Source: Cytophagales bacterium (GTDB taxonomy: Bacteria > Bacteroidota > Bacteroidia > Cytophagales > JAHDFW01). Taken from it: a stretch of 40,863 nt of DNA. The stretch spans positions 1 through 40,863 of the forward strand of contig JAHDFW010000011.1 of the NCBI GenBank assembly GCA_020627945.1, given 5' to 3'. Positions 35,879-40,863 of this stretch are shown here, piece after piece; within the stretch, counting starts at the first letter, position 1, and the number at the start of each line of letters is the position of its first letter. Both the position numbers and the translations under genes were made by a program. The notes below the pieces were generated by a model. It ran no database searches. It worked only from the letters and a program-made list of their open reading frames with translations, and had not been told where the DNA came from.

Positions 35879-37330
35879 ATGTCTGGGAAAAGAGAATTTT
35901 TTGATGATTTTATTAACAATTTGTTTCAGGTTGAGCTAAAAATAGTGAAAAACCTGAAGCCTAAGTTGCATGAGTCTGAGCAAGAGATTTTTGATGATGT
36001 CTATAATCAGATTGCAACTAAGGGACATTTTGCTGAAGATAAGCCCTATGAGAAGAGGATAAAAAATCGACTAAAAAACAAGATTGTCAATTTTTTGGAT
36101 GGACTTGATATTGAGTTGCTTGATAAGGATTTAAGAAAGGATTTGGTTCAGGACATTAGTTTTTACAACATAAATTCCGTTAAAAAGAGACTTCGTCAGT
36201 TAATTAAGCGAAAGACCAATATTGATAATATTCACTCTTTTTTACTTCTAATGGATGAATTACGTAAGTTTTTCTATAAAGTTAAGGAGCAAAATGAGAT
36301 CAAGACATATTATGATGTGCTTGAAGACAATATGGATATGATCGATACCAATTTGGCAGCATCATACTTTTTGAGAGAGTTGGATTTGAATCGCTCTAAA
36401 AAGGATGGACTTTCTAGTATTGAGAAGAAAGTTCGCAAAATTCAAAATATGCTGGAAAACAATCTACTTATAGATGGTTATCGATTCCGACTTTCTAAAA
36501 TACTATGTGAACATAAAATAAATACGAAGGAATGGGAGGATGCGAAACAAATAGCATTGACCATGGAAAGAGATATTCAGCAAGGAAGGTATTATAGTAA
36601 GGAGAATATTGCTCGTTTATACTCCTTGTTGGTGCGGATCTATAATCAGACGTACGACGAACAACGTTATGAGTACTATCTGGAGGAATTGGGGAAAAGT
36701 AATGAGGATACAGGTTTCCTTGAGAAGCAAATTCTTAGCTTAAGTACCAAAATGAATAGCGGGAGTGGATTTGTATCCAAGGAGATGCTTGGTCAAGCTG
36801 AACGACTTTCACAGAATTCGGATTCTGAACGAATCAAAATTTTCCTTAGGATGGTTCGTACACAATACCATATCCAGAATAAAGAATTTGGTAAAGCTAA
36901 AAGTTACAACGATATATTCTTTGTAGATATTCATAATAGTCAGGTTCGCGAATTCTTAGATCAAATTTACATCCATCGTTTTATCATTTTATTTAACCAA
37001 AATAGATTTGATGATGTAGTAAACTTATTCAACAATAAAATTACGCAACGCCGCTTTTTAACCATTGAGCGTAAGGGGCAAATGCTTATTTACCCTTATA
37101 TCATTTACGATTTGTGCAGGTTTAAAGTGGGAGATCAGGATTTGGAAACTACTTTTAGCAATGTCTATAGAATGCTGGATTTTTATCAATACAGCAACTT
37201 CTTAGGGTGTTATGCAATCATTAGAGATTGTATAAGACTGATACTAGATAACGTTAAGCTTGAGGAACGTCAAGATCTTAAATTAAGACAGTTGAATAAG
37301 GTAGTAGAAGAGACGTTGGGGAATATGTAA
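35879..37330 (+). CDS. Helical-repeat protein of unknown function, 483 aa
   Basis: No signal peptide and no transmembrane segment, so cytoplasmic. Charged and almost entirely helical: KIVKNLKPKLHESEQEIFDDVY, LLLMDELRKFFYKVKEQNE, then TPR-like pairs of helices from about residue 150 on (AASYFLRELDL, LYSLLVRIYNQTYDEQRYEYYLEEL, YHIQNKEFGKAKSYND, IHRFIILFNQNRFDDVVNLF, FLGCYAIIRDCIRLIL). No catalytic motif is visible. The helix-pair pattern suggests a superhelical scaffold or adaptor. I do not recognise a named family. It is monocistronic with its own -7 element and convergent with the transporter gene 31 bp away. Confidence 0.75.
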   Translation: MSGKREFFDDFINNLFQVELKIVKNLKPKLHESEQEIFDDVYNQIATKGHFAEDKPYEKRIKNRLKNKIVNFLDGLDIELLDKDLRKDLVQDISFYNINSVKKRLRQLIKRKTNIDNIHSFLLLMDELRKFFYKVKEQNEIKTYYDVLEDNMDMIDTNLAASYFLRELDLNRSKKDGLSSIEKKVRKIQNMLENNLLIDGYRFRLSKILCEHKINTKEWEDAKQIALTMERDIQQGRYYSKENIARLYSLLVRIYNQTYDEQRYEYYLEELGKSNEDTGFLEKQILSLSTKMNSGSGFVSKEMLGQAERLSQNSDSERIKIFLRMVRTQYHIQNKEFGKAKSYNDIFFVDIHNSQVREFLDQIYIHRFIILFNQNRFDDVVNLFNNKITQRRFLTIERKGQMLIYPYIIYDLCRFKVGDQDLETTFSNVYRMLDFYQYSNFLGCYAIIRDCIRLILDNVKLEERQDLKLRQLNKVVEETLGNM

Positions 37331-37361
37331 GTAAAAAGACGTTGTTGAATTTTAAGTTAGT

Positions 37362-38198
37362 TTAATCTTCATCTCCAACAGACTGCTTAAACTCAAAATG
37401 CATTTGATCTAGTAATTCTTTTCCCAAATACTTATCAATGTAGTTGTGTGCAAGGTATATTGCAGGTGTAAGAATTATGGCAACTGTTACTTTATAAATA
37501 TAGCCTATTGTTCCCCAACCTATAACAACACTAAGATTCTCATGTTTATAGCCCATAAGCATAGGAACCACGTAGAAGGCAACAATTACTACAATATAAC
37601 TATCGAAAACCTGTGATATAAAAGTAGACCCCGTTGCTCTGAGCCAAATGTATTTACCTTTGGTAAGTTTCTTAATCATTTGGAACAGTCGTGCATCCAA
37701 AAGCTGTCCCACTAAGAAAGCTAGTAATGAACCAATAATGATCCCAATTCCATTATTGAAAATCTTATTTACCCAATAACTTATATCTCCGAGATAAATC
37801 TTTTTGTCAGCGTCCTGATACATGTTGTTTTCAACCCAAGAATCTGGAGATGGTAAAAGCGCTGCAATAAAAAGAAAAAGGAATACAAATGAGATCATTA
37901 CGGCGGTTAACCAACTGATTTTCTTAACTCCCGCTTTACCAAAATACTCATTCATTATATCAGTAAAGATGAATACTACGGGCCACAAGATATATCCAGC
38001 GGGGAGACTAATGCTGTCCATGCTAAATAACGGGAGTGGGATTGGTTCAATACCAATAATTTTTTCAAAAGAAAAAGCTTTCACACCAATGATTTCGGCA
38101 GTAACCGCACTAGTAAGAAAGACTGCGGAAAGTACCAAATAAAGCGTTAAACGTTTGTCGTTAAAAAAGCCTTTAGGTTCGATAATTTTAAATTTCAA
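37362..38198 (-). CDS. Queuosine precursor transporter (YhhQ/VUT family)
   Basis: Inner-membrane importer of queuosine precursors (preQ0/preQ1-type bases), 278 aa with about seven hydrophobic segments. Family features: LTSAVTAEIIGVKAF, LPAGYILWPVVFIFTDIMNEYFGKAG (the conserved D-x-x-x-E region), and LRATGSTFISQVFDSYIVVIVAF near the end. Its start overlaps the end of rnz by 11 bp, so the two are translationally linked. Both act around tRNA: rnz trims 3' ends, and the transporter feeds queuosine modification of the anticodon. Confidence 0.88.
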   Translation of the reverse strand: MKFKIIEPKGFFNDKRLTLYLVLSAVFLTSAVTAEIIGVKAFSFEKIIGIEPIPLPLFSMDSISLPAGYILWPVVFIFTDIMNEYFGKAGVKKISWLTAVMISFVFLFLFIAALLPSPDSWVENNMYQDADKKIYLGDISYWVNKIFNNGIGIIIGSLLAFLVGQLLDARLFQMIKKLTKGKYIWLRATGSTFISQVFDSYIVVIVAFYVVPMLMGYKHENLSVVIGWGTIGYIYKVTVAIILTPAIYLAHNYIDKYLGKELLDQMHFEFKQSVGDED

Positions 38199-39093
38199 AA
38201 GTTAGACCCTCTTGTGCCAAATAAGAATTGTTAAATTCTTTCTTTGATTCAGCTAATATAGGACTTAATTCTTTATAACGAGCAGAAAAATGTCCAATAA
38301 TTAGCTTTTTAATGCCAATCCGAGCTGCAATTTGGCCAGCTTCATGAGCTGTAGTATGATGAGTAGCTCGCGCACGCTCCACTTGATCGTGGGTAAATGT
38401 AGCTTCGTGATACATTACATCAACGGATTTAACATAGTCGAAGAACTCTTCAAAAGGCTGTGTGTCAGAGCAGAAGGCGTAACTTCTATTGTACTTTGGA
38501 GGGATAGTGAGTTCATCGTTTTTGTAAACCTTACCATCAACCTCCACGTCTTTCCCTTCGCGTAGAAGATCGTATTGATGTAATTCAAGATTTTTTGGTA
38601 GAGAAGCGCCATCTAGTTTTCTTTTCTTAGGTTTTTCTCTAAATAAGAATCCGCTGCATGGAATTCGATGATTTAATGGGATGGTTAAGACTTCGAGCTC
38701 ATTATTTTCGAACAAAACATATTGTCGTGTTGGGTCCGTTTCATGAAATATTATTTCGAACCTTAGAAAAGATAACGAATGTTTAAGTTGAACCGTAATT
38801 ATTTCATTTAACCCTTTCGGACCAAAGAGGTAGAGCGGTCGAGTTCGACCATTCAAGTGCATTGTAGAAATAAGTCCGATGAGACCAAAAAAATGATCTC
38901 CATGTAAGTGTGAGATGAAAATATGATTGATTTTACTCTTTTTGACTTTATACTTCTGGAGTTGTAGTTGAGTTCCTTCTCCACAGTCTATTAGGTACAA
39001 ACGCTCGTTGTGGTTGACCACTTGCGAGGTTTGCATTCTTCCAAACGCCGTAGTAGCGGAAGAAGTGCCTAATATCGTAACATCAAATCTCAT
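38188..39093 (-). CDS. rnz: Ribonuclease Z
   Basis: Zinc-dependent metallo-β-lactamase-fold endonuclease that cuts pre-tRNA 3' trailers. 301 aa, the short (ElaC-like) form. Motifs: metal-binding SHLHGDHFFGL (HLHGDH about 62-67), the N-terminal ILGTSSATTAFGRMQTSQ, LIDCGEGTQLQLQ, the later metal ligand in FCSDTQPFEEF, HEATFTHDQVERARATHHTTAHEAG, and GHFSARY near the end. A TATATTTG -7 element is 19 bp upstream. It leads a two-gene unit with the queuosine transporter. Confidence 0.95.
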   Translation of the reverse strand: MRFDVTILGTSSATTAFGRMQTSQVVNHNERLYLIDCGEGTQLQLQKYKVKKSKINHIFISHLHGDHFFGLIGLISTMHLNGRTRPLYLFGPKGLNEIITVQLKHSLSFLRFEIIFHETDPTRQYVLFENNELEVLTIPLNHRIPCSGFLFREKPKKRKLDGASLPKNLELHQYDLLREGKDVEVDGKVYKNDELTIPPKYNRSYAFCSDTQPFEEFFDYVKSVDVMYHEATFTHDQVERARATHHTTAHEAGQIAARIGIKKLIIGHFSARYKELSPILAESKKEFNNSYLAQEGLTFEI

Positions 39094-39111
39094 AGATCAA
39101 AAATGGTCTAT

Positions 39112-39119
39112 CAAATATA
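39112..39119 (-). promoter_or_regulatory. Putative -7 element TATATTTG for rnz
   Basis: Exact TAnnTTTG on the minus strand, 18 bp clear of the rnz ATG at 39093. Confidence 0.5.
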
Positions 39120-39150
39120 GACCCAAACAGGCCGAAAACGACCTTCAAAT

Positions 39151-39175
39151 TTAAAAAGGGGCAATAATGCCCCTT
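39151..39175 (-). terminator. Terminator after the STAS gene
   Basis: AAGGGGCA (39156-39163), loop ATAA, TGCCCCTT (39168-39175). On the minus strand it runs into TTTTT. It lies 29 bp after the STAS stop. Confidence 0.85.
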
Positions 39176-39204
39176 GTTTTATTGTAATTGCTATTTAAGG
39201 AATA

Positions 39205-39588
39205 TTATTCCTTTGAATCTTCTGACTTAATATCAGATTCAAGTTCGTGCATGTAAATTGCTTCAGAAGCTTCCTCAACTGTAGGAAGAATGTTTAATAC
39301 CTCATCTAATTGAGAAATTTGGATGAGTTTTTTCACATGGTCGTTTAAACATGTGATCACCAATGCTCCATTATTGTTTCCACAAAGTCTGTTTGCAACC
39401 AAAATTGCGCTAAGACCTGAAGAATCCACGTATTTCACTGTAGATAAATCAAGGATCATATGTTTGGTACCTTCGTTGTTGAGGTTTATGAATTCAGTTT
39501 TGAGGTCAGGAGCCACAGTGGTGTCCAACTTCTCTACTTCCGGCTTTAAAATGGTGTATTTATCTCTTTTATCAACTGAATATTTCAT
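39205..39588 (-). CDS. STAS domain protein (anti-sigma factor antagonist-like)
   Basis: 127 aa, a single STAS domain (about 5-108) of the SpoIIAA/RsbV type. It contains the conserved phosphorylation loop YVDSSGLSAIL (the second serine of DSSG is the usual target), preceded by HMILDLSTVK and followed by the ALVITCLNDHVKKLIQISQL block. The C-terminus is an acidic tail of about 20 residues. Normally such proteins bind an anti-sigma kinase of the RsbW/SpoIIAB type, but no such partner is visible in the window. A TAnnTTTG lies 59 bp upstream. Confidence 0.88.
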   Translation of the reverse strand: MKYSVDKRDKYTILKPEVEKLDTTVAPDLKTEFINLNNEGTKHMILDLSTVKYVDSSGLSAILVANRLCGNNNGALVITCLNDHVKKLIQISQLDEVLNILPTVEEASEAIYMHELESDIKSEDSKE

Positions 39589-39647
39589 ATCAAATGTTAT
39601 AAAAATTAGGTTCTGGCGAATATAACTTTTAATTCACCTATCCATCA

Positions 39648-39655
39648 CAAAACTA
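39648..39655 (-). promoter_or_regulatory. Putative promoter of the STAS gene (TAGTTTTG)
   Basis: Exact TAnnTTTG on the minus strand, with a TTTG (39679-39682) 23 bp further upstream as a possible -33 element. Confidence 0.5.
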
Positions 39656-39697
39656 ATTTATTCTGGGTTAAGTTCCCACAAATTTGTATCATTTATA

Positions 39698-40645
39698 CTA
39701 CGAAACTGGGGTGTTCAGATAATCGATGATGTTTTTGTAAATATCGTCTTCAATATTATCTGTAGAACGAGGTTCAAATTTTTCACCCATTATGTTCTCG
39801 TAAAGCTCGATATATCGGCCAGAGATTTCTTTAAGTTTGTCGTCAGTCATTTCTGGAATTTGCTGTCCATCTTTGCCCTGAAAGTTGTTTTCAATTAGCC
39901 ATTGACGTACAAATTCCTTAGAAAGTTGTCGTTGAGGTTCACCCTTATCTTGCAATTCCTTATATGTATCGGCGTAGAAATAACGAGAGGAGTCAGGTGT
40001 GTGGATTTCGTCCATAAGTACGATTCGATTATTATGATTACCGAATTCATATTTCGTATCTACCAATATCAAACCTTGCTTAGCTGCTATTTCAGTACCT
40101 CTATTATACAATGCTAAAGTGTATTCCTCTAGCTGCTTGTAATCTTCTTCTGAGATAATTCCTTGCATAAGAATCTCTTCTCTGGAAATATCTTCATCAT
40201 GTCCTTCGGAAGCTTTGGTCGTAGGAGTAATGATCGGAGTAGGGAGCTTATCATTTTCGCTTAAGCCTTCTGGTAGCGCAACTCCGCAAAGCACTCTTTT
40301 TCCATCTCTGTAAGTTCTCCAAGCATGACCTGCTAGATAACCACGTACCACCATTTCGATAGGGTATGGTTCACATTTTAAACCGATGGCGACATTAGGG
40401 TCTGGTACTCCTTGAATCCAGTTAGGAACGATATCCTCTGTAGCCTTAAGAGATCGTTGGGCAATTTGGTTCAAAACCTGACCTTTAAAAGGAATTGCTC
40501 TTGGCAATACGACATCAAATGCGGAAATACGATCTGATGTTACCATTATAAGGTTTTCACCACAATAATATACGTCTCTTACTTTTCCTTTGTAGAACTT
40601 TTCTTGACCTGGTAGGTCGAAACGTGTTTCTTTAATAGCTTGCAC
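39698..40645 (-). CDS. purC: SAICAR synthase (phosphoribosylaminoimidazole-succinocarboxamide synthase)
   Basis: Joins CAIR and aspartate with ATP in purine biosynthesis. 315 aa, the longer form usual in Bacteroidota. Motifs: GKVRDVY at the ATP-binding N-terminus, [34 protein letters not shown] (the SAICAR signature), [23 protein letters not shown], and [12 protein letters not shown] in the C-terminal half. Everything expected is present. It follows the YwqK-like gene by 44 bp on the same strand and may be co-transcribed with it. Confidence 0.96.
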   Translation of the reverse strand: MQAIKETRFDLPGQEKFYKGKVRDVYYCGENLIMVTSDRISAFDVVLPRAIPFKGQVLNQIAQRSLKATEDIVPNWIQGVPDPNVAIGLKCEPYPIEMVVRGYLAGHAWRTYRDGKRVLCGVALPEGLSENDKLPTPIITPTTKASEGHDEDISREEILMQGIISEEDYKQLEEYTLALYNRGTEIAAKQGLILVDTKYEFGNHNNRIVLMDEIHTPDSSRYFYADTYKELQDKGEPQRQLSKEFVRQWLIENNFQGKDGQQIPEMTDDKLKEISGRYIELYENIMGEKFEPRSTDNIEDDIYKNIIDYLNTPVS

Positions 40646-40689
40646 GGTATGAAGGGTTAGATTGTCGGGCGAAATTCCGCAAATTCGAT

Positions 40690-40863
40690 TTATTTGACAA
40701 TTTTTTCCTTAACAATTTTTCCGTTCTTGTAGACAACGAATTTTTCTAGTTTACCAGTCTCAGAATAATAAGACCATTTCTTATTCATACGACCCATTAG
40801 ATATTCACCTTCAACTTCTTTGTTGCCATTGGCATAAAAGCTCTTGTAAGGTCCCATACGCTT
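40690..40863 (-). CDS. YwqK/MORN-repeat-like protein, C-terminal end (5' part outside window)
   Basis: Too short for the ORF track. The last 57 residues read [21 protein letters not shown], then [20 protein letters not shown] and [15 protein letters not shown], a MORN-variant β-hairpin repeat (GxxxxYxxNGxxxxxGxY) with a period of about 22 residues. This is the pattern of YwqK-family proteins, sometimes labelled antitoxin-like without strong proof. The start is beyond the window, so length and export signal are unknown. Confidence 0.75.
   Translation of the reverse strand, partial: KRMGPYKSFYANGNKEVEGEYLMGRMNKKWSYYSETGKLEKFVVYKNGKIVKEKIVK

Overview
The window looks like chromosomal DNA from an AT-rich, probably marine or free-living member of the Bacteroidota (Flavobacteriales-like). 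The evidence is two proteins ending in type A sorting domains of the type IX secretion system (T9SS), SprB and choice-of-anchor repeats, DUF2911 and DUF5723 proteins, a Rho with a long disordered insert, and several start sites preceded by the Bacteroidota -7 promoter motif TAnnTTTG. I found no rRNA, tRNA, CRISPR array, insertion sequence or prophage. I used no database search: every family name comes from reading motifs by eye.

Layout. 1-3772 (+): end of trigger factor (tig) with a strong terminator, a Pif1-like helicase with a C-terminal HTH, and a heme-oxygenase-fold protein whose metal ligands look degenerate. 3779-4360 (-): a compact rhomboid protease. 4697-19405 (+): one gene of about 14.7 kb encoding a secreted protein of about 4,900 residues, the dominant feature of the window. 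19639-22170 (-): a DUF2185/Imm33-like protein coupled to a T9SS-exported endonuclease I, then an MscS channel. 22319-23170 (+): DUF2911 protein. 23224-27580 (-): an apparent three-gene unit of PIG-L deacetylase, a 44-residue membrane peptide and an SSS sodium symporter. 27894-30384 (+): rho and a secreted coiled-coil protein. 30468-33839 (-): DUF5723 outer-membrane protein and a phospho-sugar mutase. 34020-35171 (+): an NtrC-like response regulator without a DNA-binding domain. 35172-35878: a gene-poor gap holding an orphan terminator and a small lipoprotein. 35879-37330 (+): an unrecognised helical protein. 37362-40863 (-): queuosine precursor transporter overlapping RNase Z, a STAS protein, purC, and the end of a YwqK/MORN-like protein.

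How the genes work together. Most are housekeeping (protein folding, transcription termination, purine synthesis, tRNA 3' processing, sugar-phosphate metabolism, osmotic safety valve). The accessory interest is at the cell surface. The giant protein stacks a choice-of-anchor L domain, a Calx-beta-like domain, a P domain, 16 SprB-type repeats, a CUB domain, three PKD domains and ten composite ASH/BACON-like units before its T9SS tail. The composite units occur in two length classes, about 972 bp and about 612 bp, and differ by one roughly 120-residue module. The best candidates for an undescribed arrangement are this modular giant, the secreted nuclease with its adjacent immunity-like gene, the PIG-L/mini-protein/symporter unit, and the orphan terminator region near 35.3 kb.
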